A stretch of DNA of 64,000 nucleotides. It comes from Pseudomonas azotoformans (GTDB taxonomy: Bacteria > Pseudomonadota > Gammaproteobacteria > Pseudomonadales > Pseudomonadaceae). The translations under genes and the position numbers were made by a program. Below, in pieces: positions 1 through 7,666 of this stretch. The stretch lies in the NCBI RefSeq assembly GCF_900103345.1, contig NZ_LT629702.1, positions 1,674,001 to 1,738,000 of the forward strand, in the 5' to 3' direction. Positions within the stretch are counted from its first letter, which is position 1. Each line of letters starts with the position of its first letter. Under the pieces are notes generated by a model, which made no database searches, was not told the DNA's origin, and worked only from the letters and a program-made list of their open reading frames with translations.

Positions 1-309
1 GTACACCTCGACTGCCGGCACCATCGCCTCGATCAGGCTCATCACGCGCTCGCTCATGTCGCCGTACAGTGCATAGTTGGAGGAGAACGGGACGATGCCG
101 TGCTGCTTGAGCTTGTGCTTGATCTGGAAATACGGCTCGCCCATTTTGATGAAGGGTTTGGCGTCGTAGCTCCGTGCGATGACACAGCCGTCGTTATTGC
201 TCAGCACCACGATGGGCACCTTCGCCAGGTCGGGCCGGAATACCCGCTCGCAACTGGCATAGAAGCTGTTGCAGTCGATCAGTGCGAAGGTTGGCTGCTG
301 CTTAGACAT
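1..309 (-). CDS. umuC: DNA polymerase V catalytic subunit UmuC, N-terminal part (cut by window edge)
   Basis: Reading leftward from an ATG at 309, 103 codons are open to the window edge. The start reads [17 protein letters not shown], the Y-family polymerase N-terminus with the first catalytic Asp (LIDCN), followed by [14 protein letters not shown], typical of UmuC/RumB. It is the error-prone translesion polymerase subunit that works with processed UmuD. The start overlaps the end of umuD by 8 bp, so the two are translationally coupled in one SOS operon. Only the first quarter of the usual ~420 residues is visible, so integrity cannot be judged. Confidence 0.93.
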   Translation of the reverse strand, partial: MSKQQPTFALIDCNSFYASCERVFRPDLAKVPIVVLSNNDGCVIARSYDAKPFIKMGEPYFQIKHKLKQHGIVPFSSNYALYGDMSERVMSLIEAMVPAVEVY

Positions 310-727
310 GACTGCGCACGGTGCTGGTAATCACGCCCCAGATCGATAGCTCGTCGCCTTCGAGAACGTAGCGTGCCGGGAACTTGGGGTTTTCGGAAAG
401 CAGGACCACTTCCCGGCCGCGCTTGCATAGGCGCTTACACACAGGCTCGTTGTTCAGCAGCGCCACGACCACATGCCCATGGATCGGCTCAATGGCACGG
501 TCTACCACGGCCAGGTCACCATCGAAGATCCCAACGCCCTGCATGCTCTCACCGGTGATTGCCACCAGGTACACGTGGGGCGCTCGGATATTCAGGACCT
601 CATCCAATGAGATGTGCTGCTCAATGTGGTCCGCTGCCGGCGAAGGAAAACCGGCCGGGACCTGGAACGAGCACAACGGCAACTTCGCGCCGACCTCAGC
701 GATGGGACCTAGAATGGTGAAGCTCAT
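302..727 (-). CDS. umuD: SOS error-prone repair protein UmuD (LexA-like autoprotease)
   Basis: 141 residues, normal for UmuD. It is a peptidase S24 protein that cuts itself when stimulated by RecA-ssDNA, giving UmuD', the partner of UmuC in Pol V. The nucleophile Ser is at about residue 61 in GESMQG and the general-base Lys at about 98 in PVCKRL. The expected cleavage pair is Ala-Gly at about 25-26 (VPAGFPSP) rather than the Cys-Gly of E. coli UmuD. A LexA box lies 21 bp upstream of the ATG, and umuC follows with an 8-bp overlap. Signs of damage are absent. Confidence 0.95.
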   Translation of the reverse strand: MSFTILGPIAEVGAKLPLCSFQVPAGFPSPAADHIEQHISLDEVLNIRAPHVYLVAITGESMQGVGIFDGDLAVVDRAIEPIHGHVVVALLNNEPVCKRLCKRGREVVLLSENPKFPARYVLEGDELSIWGVITSTVRSHV

Positions 728-747
728 GATGCGGCCTTTTACATTTA

Positions 748-763
748 CTGTATGAATGTACAG
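748..763 (-). promoter_or_regulatory. LexA (SOS) box controlling umuDC
   Basis: CTGTATGAATGTACAG matches the gammaproteobacterial LexA consensus CTG-N10-CAG with an AT-rich core, 13 of 16 positions identical to CTGTATATATATACAG. It sits just before the umuD start, where it would block transcription until RecA-triggered LexA cleavage. Confidence 0.92.
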
Positions 764-1019
764 TTAACTTTGTAGGACGCTTGCGGTCAATTTTTCTGTA
801 GGGGATTTCGACAGATGGCGACGCGTGTAGTGTTTTCTGATGCTGGCGTACTCCGTGAAGCTCCTCAAATCAGTTCCTCAACATTCGCGTTTGCCCAAGG
901 CGTAAGCATTCCCGTCCTTCTCTTACCACCTTCCGGTTGCCCCCCAAACCCAATGCCGCTTATAGTCCGCCCCGTCGCCCACATGGCGAACAGGTTTGGC
1001 GACCTGACTATCGGATGCA

Positions 1020-1207
1020 AAAGCACTGCGCTTTTTGTAGAGGCTGTTGCACGCCTGCAAAGCTGTCTTAATGGCGGCTGTGCGCGGGAGACCTTCGGGT
1101 CTGCCGGGTTTTCCGATACCGGTTCGCCAACCTGCGTACAGCTGTCACCCTTTCGTTTGGCGACGACTGAGTGGCGGTCAACTACTGCACTTATCGGAGT
1201 TTTCAAG
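1020..1207 (+). promoter_or_regulatory. Structured leader before a small hypothetical gene; possible Pseudomonas-specific regulatory RNA
   Basis: The stretch before the small gene at 1208 holds a 5-bp hairpin capped by a stable TTCG tetraloop (AGACC-TTCG-GGTCT, 1089-1102) and complementary blocks AGCTGT (1061-1066) and ACAGCT (1138-1143) that could close a larger fold. From memory, near-identical blocks precede small hypothetical genes in many P. fluorescens-group genomes and are often mis-annotated as proteins; this is not verified here. An open frame runs through it from 815, but the good ribosome site (GGAG 1196-1199) points to the ATG at 1208. I see nothing recognisable in 764-1019. Confidence 0.5.
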
Positions 1208-1507
1208 ATGGAACGATATATCCCTCTGACTGGAATCGATCTGGTTCCCGCCTCTTTGCTCATTGATTCAGAAGCGCCGCTCGATGTGCTGCAAGCGATG
1301 GCGGATTACCGCATCCGCACCGTGACTCAAGTACTGGAAAACATTGCCTTTCGCAGCGAGTTGGAAACAGATTCCGTAGTGCTTTCTGACTTTGCACAAT
1401 TGCTGGCAATCCCTTTGCGTGACGGCTGCGACCTGATGGACATCATCGGTCAACGGCTGCGCGCCGAGGTTTCAACCCCCAAAGAAGCACCTGCAAGCCA
1501 GAGCTAA
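1208..1507 (+). CDS. Small hypothetical protein (DUF3077/DUF6124-like)
   Basis: 99 residues. The start is set by GGAG at 1196-1199, eight bases before the ATG; the longer in-frame extension from 815 passes through a structured leader and has no ribosome site. It has no signal peptide, no membrane segment and no catalytic motif. The middle is an amphipathic helical stretch (VLQAMADYRIRTVTQVLEN) and the tail is polar and probably disordered. Length and helical pattern resemble the short DUF3077/DUF6124 proteins that are multicopy in fluorescent pseudomonads, but the match is loose. Function unknown. A strong hairpin follows the stop. Confidence 0.65.
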   Translation: MERYIPLTGIDLVPASLLIDSEAPLDVLQAMADYRIRTVTQVLENIAFRSELETDSVVLSDFAQLLAIPLRDGCDLMDIIGQRLRAEVSTPKEAPASQS

Positions 1508-1515
1508 GCTGAGCC

Positions 1516-1550
1516 GCGCGCGTTGGTGTCGTCTTAGACCCAACGCGCGC
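1516..1550 (+). terminator. Hairpin terminator after the small hypothetical gene
   Basis: A perfect 11-bp stem (GCGCGCGTTGG with CCAACGCGCGC) with a 13-nt loop begins 8 bp after the stop codon. The stem is very stable but no U-tract follows (ATTGTCC), so termination is likely rather than certain. Confidence 0.6.
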
Positions 1551-1614
1551 ATTGTCCAACCGCCCCGCTCCCCTTATCCTCACCCCTACCCGCCCCCGCG
1601 AACCCGGAGCCGCC

Positions 1615-2235
1615 ATGGACCTCGCCACCCTCGCCCTTTTCCTCCCCGCCTGCTTCGCCCTGAACATGGCGCCGGGCCCGAACAACCTGCTGTCCGTCAG
1701 CAACTCCACCCGCTACGGCTACCGCACGTCATGCCTTGCGGGCATTGGCCGCCTGCTGGCCTTCGCCGGCATGATCGCCCTCGCATCCGCCGGGTTGGCG
1801 GTGGTGCTGCAAACGTCGGAGTTGTTGTTCTATGGGATCAAGATTCTGGGCGCGGCGTATCTGTTTTATCTGGCGTTTCAGTTGTGGCGGGCTAATCCGG
1901 AAGCGGGGGCTGAGTCTGCAACGGCCAAGGTGGGATTGTGGGCGTTGGCGCGGCAGGAGTTTTTGGTGGCAGCGGGTAATCCGAAGGCAATCTTGATCTT
2001 CACCGCCTTCCTTCCGCAGTTCGTAGTGCCCGGTGAACCGATCACCCCACAGTTTGCCCTGCTCGGCGCGATGTTTCTGGTGTTGGAGTGGATTGCCATC
2101 AGCGCCTACGCCTATATGGGCCTGCATATGCGCCGCTGGTTTGCCGAACCACGAGGCAAGCGGATCTTCAACCGCTGCTGCGCCGGGTTGTTGTCGGCGG
2201 CGGCGACGGTGTTGTTGATGGCGCGCAGGGCTTGA
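1615..2235 (+). CDS. LysE/RhtB-family amino-acid exporter
   Basis: 206 residues, the usual size. Six hydrophobic segments are visible, with the conserved early motif NMAPGPNNLLSVSNS and GNPKAILIFTAFLPQF in the middle, both hallmarks of the LysE/RhtB translocators that export amino acids or analogues across the inner membrane. The ATG at 1615 is chosen because GGAG lies six bases upstream (1606-1609); upstream in-frame codons are Pro/Arg-rich and not membrane-like. Substrate cannot be read from sequence. An SDR gene follows 30 bp downstream and may be co-transcribed. Confidence 0.9.
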   Translation: MDLATLALFLPACFALNMAPGPNNLLSVSNSTRYGYRTSCLAGIGRLLAFAGMIALASAGLAVVLQTSELLFYGIKILGAAYLFYLAFQLWRANPEAGAESATAKVGLWALARQEFLVAAGNPKAILIFTAFLPQFVVPGEPITPQFALLGAMFLVLEWIAISAYAYMGLHMRRWFAEPRGKRIFNRCCAGLLSAAATVLLMARRA

Positions 2236-2265
2236 ATAACGGTTTGACTGTCAAGGAGACACACA

Positions 2266-2985
2266 ATGAAAACCCTGGTGGTAGGTGCAAGCAAAGGATT
2301 GGGCAAAGCCCTGATCGAAGGGCTCGGTGAGCCTGGGGATACGCTGATCGGCGTGTCCCGCAGTCGCCCAGAACAGCTGGATCACAAGGACGGCGTGGAA
2401 GTGCAATGGATTGAGGCCAATCTCGCCAAACCTGCCCAGGCCGCGCACGTCATCGCCGAGGCGATTGCCGATAACGGCCTGGACACGTTGATCTACAACC
2501 TGGGCATCTGGGAAGAATTCGCCTTCGACCCGGCCTACAACTTCCTCGCCGACGACGATGACCAGATCGAAGCCATCGTCACCTGCAACATCACCTCCAC
2601 CCTGCTGCTGATCAAGCGCCTGTTGCCGGTGCTGCTCAAGAGCCCCCACCCCAGGATCATTCTTACCGGCTCCACCTCCGGCCTGCCGCAAAGTGGTCGG
2701 CCGGAAGTCGCCTTCGGCGCCTCCAAGTTCGCCTTGCGCGGGATCGCCGATGCCCTGCGTGAAGGTTATCGCCGGCAGCGCCTGGCGGTAACCTGCCTGA
2801 ACCTGGGTTATCTCAACACCGAAGATCCCTTGAGCACCCCACGTGCACAGGCCGAGCAAAGGGATGAAGGCCATTCGATTCCTGTGCACGATGTGGTGCA
2901 GGTGGTACGCATGACGTTAAGCCTGTCCTCGGCCAGTTTCGTCAAGGACATCACCTTGCCGGCGATACTGGACGAGCGTTTTTAA
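2266..2985 (+). CDS. SDR-family protein with Phe in place of the catalytic Tyr
   Basis: 239 residues. A Rossmann N-terminus (VVGASKGLGKAL) binds NAD(P), followed by IYNLGIW in the NAG position and ILTGSTSG supplying the family Ser. The catalytic Tyr-x-x-x-Lys is here FGASK: the codon at the Tyr position is TTC (Phe), so classical dehydrogenase activity is doubtful although Lys and Ser remain. It may be a cofactor-sensing or divergent SDR. AAGGAG at 2253-2258 supports the start. It lies between an exporter and a SnoaL-like gene, all on the same strand with short gaps. Confidence 0.85.
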   Translation: MKTLVVGASKGLGKALIEGLGEPGDTLIGVSRSRPEQLDHKDGVEVQWIEANLAKPAQAAHVIAEAIADNGLDTLIYNLGIWEEFAFDPAYNFLADDDDQIEAIVTCNITSTLLLIKRLLPVLLKSPHPRIILTGSTSGLPQSGRPEVAFGASKFALRGIADALREGYRRQRLAVTCLNLGYLNTEDPLSTPRAQAEQRDEGHSIPVHDVVQVVRMTLSLSSASFVKDITLPAILDERF

Positions 2986-3001
2986 CCCAGGAGAACCTGA
3001 C

Positions 3002-3394
3002 ATGAGCAGAGACGAGCTCGCCACCTTCTACCAACGCTATATCGACTGCCTCAACCGCCAGGACTGGGACCACCTGGGTCATTTCGTGCACCCGAACGTG
3101 ACCTACAACGGCGAAGTCGTCGGCCTCACCGGCTACCGAGCCATGCTGGAGCGGGATTTTCGTGAGATACCGGACCTGGTGTTCCGCATCCAGCTGCTGG
3201 TGGCCGATCCGCCCACCGTGGCCAGTCGCCTGAACTTCAAGGTCACGCCCAGGGGCGAGTTCTTTGGGTTGCCGATCAATGGGCGCCAGGTGAGGTTCGA
3301 CGAAAATGTCTTCTATGAGCTGGTCGACGGCACATTCGCCCACGTCTGGTCGGTAATCGACAAAGCGGCTATCGCGCAACAATTGGGCGGCTAA
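3002..3394 (+). CDS. SnoaL-like ester cyclase / polyketide-cyclase family protein
   Basis: 130 residues forming one NTF2-like domain. Family features are the N-terminal helix FYQRYIDCLNRQDWD, the FVHPNVTYNG strand, LTGYRAMLERDFREIPDL, and a C-terminal region ending in HVWSVIDKAAIAQQL. SnoaL-like proteins are small alpha+beta barrels acting as cyclases, isomerases or hydrolases, and the substrate here is unknown. The start is 16 bp after the SDR stop with an AGGAG site, so the two are probably one operon. Confidence 0.85.
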   Translation: MSRDELATFYQRYIDCLNRQDWDHLGHFVHPNVTYNGEVVGLTGYRAMLERDFREIPDLVFRIQLLVADPPTVASRLNFKVTPRGEFFGLPINGRQVRFDENVFYELVDGTFAHVWSVIDKAAIAQQLGG

Positions 3395-3428
3395 ACTCCA
3401 CAGGGCCATTCTCACGTGGAGACCGATC

Positions 3429-3911
3429 ATGACCCACAAAAACACGCTCTGCCTCTGGTACAACGGCACCGCCCTTGAGGCTGCGACCTTCTATGCCCTG
3501 ACCTTTCCGGACAGCCGGGTGAATGCCGTGCACCTGGCGCCCGGCGATTACCCGTCCGGCAAACAGGGCGATGTATTGACCGTGGACTTCACCGTCTTGG
3601 GCATCCCCTGCATTGGCCTCAACGGCGGGCCGATATTCCCGCATACCGAGGCGTTTTCGTTCCAGGTGGCCACCGATGACCAGGCCGAAACCGACCGTTA
3701 CTGGAACGCCATCGTCGGCAACGGCGGCCAGGAAAGCGCCTGCGGCTGGTGCAAGGACAAGTGGGGGGTGTCGTGGCAGATCAGCCCGCGCGTGCTGACC
3801 GACGCGGTGACTCACCCCGACCCGGCGACGGCCAAGCGCGCCTTTGACGCGATGATGACCATGAGAAAGATCGACATCGCGACGATTGAGGCGGCGATAG
3901 CGGCGGGTTAA
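3429..3911 (+). CDS. VOC-superfamily protein (PhnB / 3-demethylubiquinone methyltransferase-like domain)
   Basis: 160 residues. LCLWYNGTALEAATFYALTFP and the later SFQVATDDQAETDRYWNAI and GWCKDKWGVSWQISPR are hallmarks of the PhnB-like glyoxalase-fold family (PF06983). These are single-domain paired beta-alpha-beta3 proteins, mostly of unknown activity; the 3-demethylubiquinone methyltransferase name is a domain label, not a likely function. The stop overlaps that of the convergent esterase gene on a shared TTAA. Confidence 0.88.
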   Translation: MTHKNTLCLWYNGTALEAATFYALTFPDSRVNAVHLAPGDYPSGKQGDVLTVDFTVLGIPCIGLNGGPIFPHTEAFSFQVATDDQAETDRYWNAIVGNGGQESACGWCKDKWGVSWQISPRVLTDAVTHPDPATAKRAFDAMMTMRKIDIATIEAAIAAG

Positions 3912-4804
3912 GGCAGAGCATCCAGCATGGCGTTGGCCGCCAGGGCATGGACCTTGCGGGTGGGGTGCCATTCGTCCCAGTAATAATGCGCGTCGGGGTT
4001 GGCACACACCGGTTTAGCCTCCGGGTAAGTAACCTGGCAAGGCGTGTCGAGGTCGCTGAAACCATGGGCCGCCGGATTGGCGCGCAGTGCATCGCTAAAA
4101 GCCAGGTGGTCGAAGTAGCTGACCTTCGCCGTGCCAATCTGCGCCAGCAAGGCCGGGAGTTTCTGCGCGAGCAACTGCTGGTATTTTTTCGCGTTGGCGA
4201 CTTGGTTACCCTGCACCACCGCAGGCACATGGCTGAGGTCTGTGGTGCCCACCACCATCACATGCCGGGCACCTGCGGCCACCAGTTGCTCAGTGGCTTT
4301 GCGAATATTCGCCAGGCTCGATTCGCTCAGTGCCTCAAGGGTTTCCGTGTGGGAGAAGTCGGCCCACTCGAAAAAGTCATTGGCCGAGATGAAGATGAAG
4401 TACAGCGCCTTGGGGTCGGCGTTGTGGGACTTGGCAGCGTGCAAGTGCTCGGCGACTTGCCCCAGGACACCCGTGTCCTCGGAGGGCATCATCCAGGTGT
4501 AGTAATTGCCGTGGCCACTTTTCGCGCCGCCCACCGCGTAGTCGGTCAGCGGTGTGTGCAGGGCCTGGGCCAGGCCTTCGACGGCGGTCGGGCCGTTGCT
4601 CCAGCGCCCCTGCCAGTACAGCGGCCCAGGCAACACCTGGGCCTCCTTGATCTTCTGTGCGGCGAGCCGTGTGGTGAGCGCTTCGCCCGCGCCATTGTCG
4701 GAGTAGCTGTCACCAAAGGCATACACGTGATCATAGGTTGAGGCGCCGAAGGCGGTTGAGGCGGACAGGGTCAGCAGAGCAGCCAAACACGCACGTCGGA
4801 TCAT
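3908..4804 (-). CDS. Secreted SGNH/GDSL-family esterase or lipase
   Basis: 298 residues from the ATG at 4804, which puts a clean signal peptide first (basic MIRRACL, hydrophobic core, cut near FGA). Block I is FGDSYSDNG with the nucleophile Ser, SANDFFEW supplies the Asn of block III, and DEWHPTRKVH gives the catalytic Asp-His pair near the C-terminus. This set is typical of the phospholipase/lecithinase/hemolysin group of GDSL enzymes. No autotransporter barrel is attached, so it is periplasmic or secreted. The gene converges on the VOC gene with overlapping stops. Confidence 0.88.
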   Translation of the reverse strand: MIRRACLAALLTLSASTAFGASTYDHVYAFGDSYSDNGAGEALTTRLAAQKIKEAQVLPGPLYWQGRWSNGPTAVEGLAQALHTPLTDYAVGGAKSGHGNYYTWMMPSEDTGVLGQVAEHLHAAKSHNADPKALYFIFISANDFFEWADFSHTETLEALSESSLANIRKATEQLVAAGARHVMVVGTTDLSHVPAVVQGNQVANAKKYQQLLAQKLPALLAQIGTAKVSYFDHLAFSDALRANPAAHGFSDLDTPCQVTYPEAKPVCANPDAHYYWDEWHPTRKVHALAANAMLDALP

Positions 4805-5001
4805 CGCGTTTCTCCCGGAATGTCTGCACAGACTACCGGTTGGCGGCAGCCATGCTGGAACCATTGCGACCCGTACATATCCAGCTGCGGCTGTACAGCG
4901 GCCGTCCTGCTGGTTAGGCTTGGCACCTGCAACATCCAGTTAAAGTTCCAGCGTCACCCGCCGTCACCCTGACATCCCCGAATGGACTCAACGAGGCTCT
5001 C

Positions 5002-6393
5002 GTGCGTTTTATCACTCCCTTTTTGCTGATCGGTGGCATTGCCACCCTGGCCGGTTGCGCCACCCAGAAAACCCAAGTCGAAAACATGCTGGCCGGCGCC
5101 CTCGCCCAGCCCCTGGTTGAAAACAGTATCGTGCGCGAAGGCGACGTGCTCAGCTTCGAACTGTTGATGCCTGGCGATCCGGGCGCTCTGCGCCGCACGT
5201 TGCAAGTCGAGGCCGCCTGTTCTTCGCCACAACTGCACTTGCTGTACCTGGACGGTTCGCAACGGGTCTACCCCGCCAGTGCCGGTCGCTACAGTTCGCC
5301 CCGCAGCTTGTCGCCGCAGTTGCGTGCCACCCTGGCCGCCAACCAGACCTTCGTCCGCGCCTGTGCCGAAACACCCAAGCCAGACTGGCGCCTGGTGCAG
5401 ACCAACGAGCGCGACAACCAGGTGCTGATCGACGCCAACAGTATCAAGACCGTCAACGGCGAAACGCGCTTCTGGGCCGCCTTCGACAACCCGACGGTGC
5501 TCAACGACCTGCCCTACAACGCCCCGTATGCACAAAAACGGGAACATTTGGCGGTGTCGTGCAAAGGCGGTACGTACAGGAACCTGGCCGGCTACGACAT
5601 GGACGCCAACAACCGCGTCAGCGATGGCCGGGTCGACAGCTTCCCCACGCCGCAGAACATCGCCGGCAGCAATGCCGACTACGAATTGCTGTTCAACAAA
5701 GTTTGCGTCAGCCCGGAAAAAATCGCCGCACTGCCCGCGTTCAAACCGCGCATGAAAGCGCCGGCCACCATTGCCTTGACCTCGGTGCAGCCGGCGGTGC
5801 TGGCAGCCATCGCCCAGTTGAACCTGGACAAGCCCACCCGCTCGTTCAAGTACGTACAGTTCGTCGGCACCAGCAACTACCGTGGCAAGACCAGCGATAA
5901 CCAAAGCACGCAGTTCATCAGCCAGGACGCACCAAGCGGCCAGTTGGCCCTGGCCACCCGTGGCGACGGTTATGAGAGCCAGGCCGTGAGCTGGCGCAAC
6001 CTGTTCCACCTGGTGTCGAAAGCCACCTACGGCGGTTCGGGCATGGCGGAAAGCTCGACCCTGACCCAACTGAGCTTCACCGGTAATTGGAAGACCCTGC
6101 CCGTGGGCGAGACCGTCACCTATACCACCGCACGCTCCAGCCTCAACAGCCTGATCGGCAGCAGCACCAACGCGCAGACCAACCGTTGCCAGGTCGAGCG
6201 TGAACTGCCGGCCAGCGAACTCAACGCGAAACTGACGGGCAGCGCCAAGGCGTTGTCCTGCCGCACTGACGACGACAAGTACAAGCGCGTCAACCATCTG
6301 TACTTCCTGACCGACTACGCCTATTTCTTTGAATCGAGCACCGACAAGAACGAGTTTTTCTACTCCGACTCGCGTATCGATAAATTCGAATAA
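5002..6393 (+). CDS. Outer-membrane-type lipoprotein with a surface-adhesin-E-like region
   Basis: 463 residues starting at GTG. The N-terminus is a lipoprotein signal with lipobox LAGC (Cys at about residue 19). Residues about 125-215 (DWRLVQTNERDNQVLIDANS onward, a Trp-containing strand, then a YxxKREHLAVSCKGG-like segment) resemble the surface-adhesin protein E domain found in small Gram-negative surface lipoproteins. The C-terminal half (about 240-463) is beta-rich, Ser/Thr-rich and unrecognised. A start further in would lose the signal, so GTG is preferred. It is probably a lone cell-envelope gene. Confidence 0.72.
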   Translation: MRFITPFLLIGGIATLAGCATQKTQVENMLAGALAQPLVENSIVREGDVLSFELLMPGDPGALRRTLQVEAACSSPQLHLLYLDGSQRVYPASAGRYSSPRSLSPQLRATLAANQTFVRACAETPKPDWRLVQTNERDNQVLIDANSIKTVNGETRFWAAFDNPTVLNDLPYNAPYAQKREHLAVSCKGGTYRNLAGYDMDANNRVSDGRVDSFPTPQNIAGSNADYELLFNKVCVSPEKIAALPAFKPRMKAPATIALTSVQPAVLAAIAQLNLDKPTRSFKYVQFVGTSNYRGKTSDNQSTQFISQDAPSGQLALATRGDGYESQAVSWRNLFHLVSKATYGGSGMAESSTLTQLSFTGNWKTLPVGETVTYTTARSSLNSLIGSSTNAQTNRCQVERELPASELNAKLTGSAKALSCRTDDDKYKRVNHLYFLTDYAYFFESSTDKNEFFYSDSRIDKFE

Positions 6394-6400
6394 GCCCCGT

Positions 6401-6453
6401 TGACACACTCTGCAATATTCCATGAAGATGGAAGCCTTGTTCAGGGTGTGTCA
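6401..6453 (+). other. Nested inverted repeat after the lipoprotein gene (terminator or leader)
   Basis: An 11-of-12-bp inverted repeat (TGACACACTCTG with CAGGGTGTGTCA) encloses a second small hairpin (CCAT-GAAG-ATGG, 6420-6431). It starts 7 bp after the lipoprotein stop and ends 4 bp before an ATG of a possible micro-ORF. It lacks a U-tract, so it could serve as a structured leader instead of a terminator. Confidence 0.5.
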
Positions 6454-6457
6454 GCTT

Positions 6458-6562
6458 ATGTCCGCAATGCCTTCCGTTAACCCTTCCGTCATTGGCTTGA
6501 TTGCCAAGGCGCAAGGTTGCGTTGCGCACGCCCTCAAATCGAAGAAACAGTCGCTCATGTGA
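6458..6562 (+). CDS. Possible 34-residue small protein
   Basis: An ATG 4 bp after a nested hairpin opens 34 codons containing an amphipathic helix (VIGLIAKAQGCVAHALKSKK) with a basic end. Its TGA lies inside the left arm of a second strong inverted repeat (6553-6590). Hydrophobic, small and cationic residues give it the look of a short membrane-active or regulatory peptide. The ribosome site is weak (GGGTG, 13 bases upstream) and conservation cannot be tested here, so the call is tentative. The region could instead be a small RNA. Confidence 0.35.
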   Translation: MSAMPSVNPSVIGLIAKAQGCVAHALKSKKQSLM

Positions 6563-6590
6563 CCGGGGCGCGCTGTCCCGTCACATGAGC
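6553..6590 (+). terminator. Strong inverted repeat, probable terminator
   Basis: GCTCATGTGAC then CGGG pairs with CCC then GTCACATGAGC: 14 bp with one bulge and a GC-rich loop. It includes the stop codon of the possible micro-ORF. No U-tract follows (TGACAGG), so it may be a weak or Rho-assisted terminator. Confidence 0.5.
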
Positions 6591-6686
6591 TGACAGGACA
6601 TTGAGCGCGACGGTCTACTCTCCCTTGCACAATTGCCCCTGCCCTTCTGACGGTGACTCAAGCGGTCAATCATCAGGAGAAAGTGC

Positions 6687-7550
6687 ATGTCATCGTTTCA
6701 AGGTATCTGGGTTCCCGTGGTCACGCCGTTCCATGACGGCGCCATCGACTTTATCGGCCTGCGCCGGCTGGTCAACCACCTGCTGGAAAAGCATGTGGCC
6801 GGGATCATGGTGTGCACCACCACCGGCGAAGCCGCGTCGCTGAGCCGCGCCGAACAACTAGCGGTGCTGGATGCAGTGTTGCAGCTGGTGCCGGCGCACC
6901 GCGTGGTGATGGGCCTGGCAGGCAACAACCAGGTCGAACTGCTGAGTTTCCAGCGTGACATCCTGCAACGCCCGGTGGCCGGACTGCTGGTGCCGGCGCC
7001 GAGTTACATCCGCCCGTCCCAGGCCGGCCTGGAAGCGTTCTTCCGCACCGTGGCGGATGCCTCCAGCGTGCCGATCATTCTGTACGACATTCCCTACCGC
7101 ACCGGCGCCACGTTCGAGCAGGCCACCTTGCTCAACATCGTTGCCCACGAACGCATCGTGGCGATCAAGGACTGTGGCGGCAACCTGGGCAATACCCTCG
7201 CGCTGCTGGCCAGCGGTGAAGTGGATGTGCTGTGTGGCGAAGACCTGCAGATCTTCAACGCGCTGTGCCTGGGCGCGACCGGCGCGATTGCGGCCTCGGC
7301 GCATGTCCACACGGAGCAGTTCGTGGCGCTGTGCCAGCAGGTACGCGACAACCAATTGGCTGAAGCGCGAGCGACGTTCATGCAGTTGGTGCCGCTGATC
7401 AACACGCTGTTCATGGAGCCCAACCCGGCACCGGTAAAAGCCGCCCTGGCCCTGCAAGGCTTGATCGGCAGCGAATTGCGCGCGCCGATGCAGGCGGCCA
7501 GCGCGGCCGTTGTCGCCCGCTTGCAGCAGGTGCAGCACCTGCCCGGCTAA
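6687..7550 (+). CDS. Dihydrodipicolinate synthase-family aldolase (DapA-like)
   Basis: 287 residues with the class I aldolase TIM barrel: VPVVTPFHDGAID at the start, TTTGEAASLS (the TTGE loop), ILYDIPYRTG with the catalytic Tyr, and IVAIKDCGGN carrying the Schiff-base Lys at about residue 161. The family covers DapA and related lyases acting on pyruvate adducts. Because it sits beside transsulfuration genes and diverges from housekeeping DapA, it is more likely a catabolic or accessory member than the lysine-pathway enzyme. AGGAGA lies upstream of the ATG. Confidence 0.88.
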   Translation: MSSFQGIWVPVVTPFHDGAIDFIGLRRLVNHLLEKHVAGIMVCTTTGEAASLSRAEQLAVLDAVLQLVPAHRVVMGLAGNNQVELLSFQRDILQRPVAGLLVPAPSYIRPSQAGLEAFFRTVADASSVPIILYDIPYRTGATFEQATLLNIVAHERIVAIKDCGGNLGNTLALLASGEVDVLCGEDLQIFNALCLGATGAIAASAHVHTEQFVALCQQVRDNQLAEARATFMQLVPLINTLFMEPNPAPVKAALALQGLIGSELRAPMQAASAAVVARLQQVQHLPG

Positions 7551-7666
7551 TGCGCCAAAAACAGACAGGCAGCGGACCGTCCGGTTGCGACCGGACCGAT
7601 CCCGGCCTATCGTCGAACCCACGCTTTGCCTTTTGCTGTCCAACCCATCCGTATTCAGGTGACGAC

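Noticed and set aside
815..1207. In-frame upstream extension of the small hypothetical gene
   Set aside because: It runs through the structured leader, has no ribosome site at 815, and reads as Cys/Pro/Ser-rich filler; GGAG before 1208 marks the real start.
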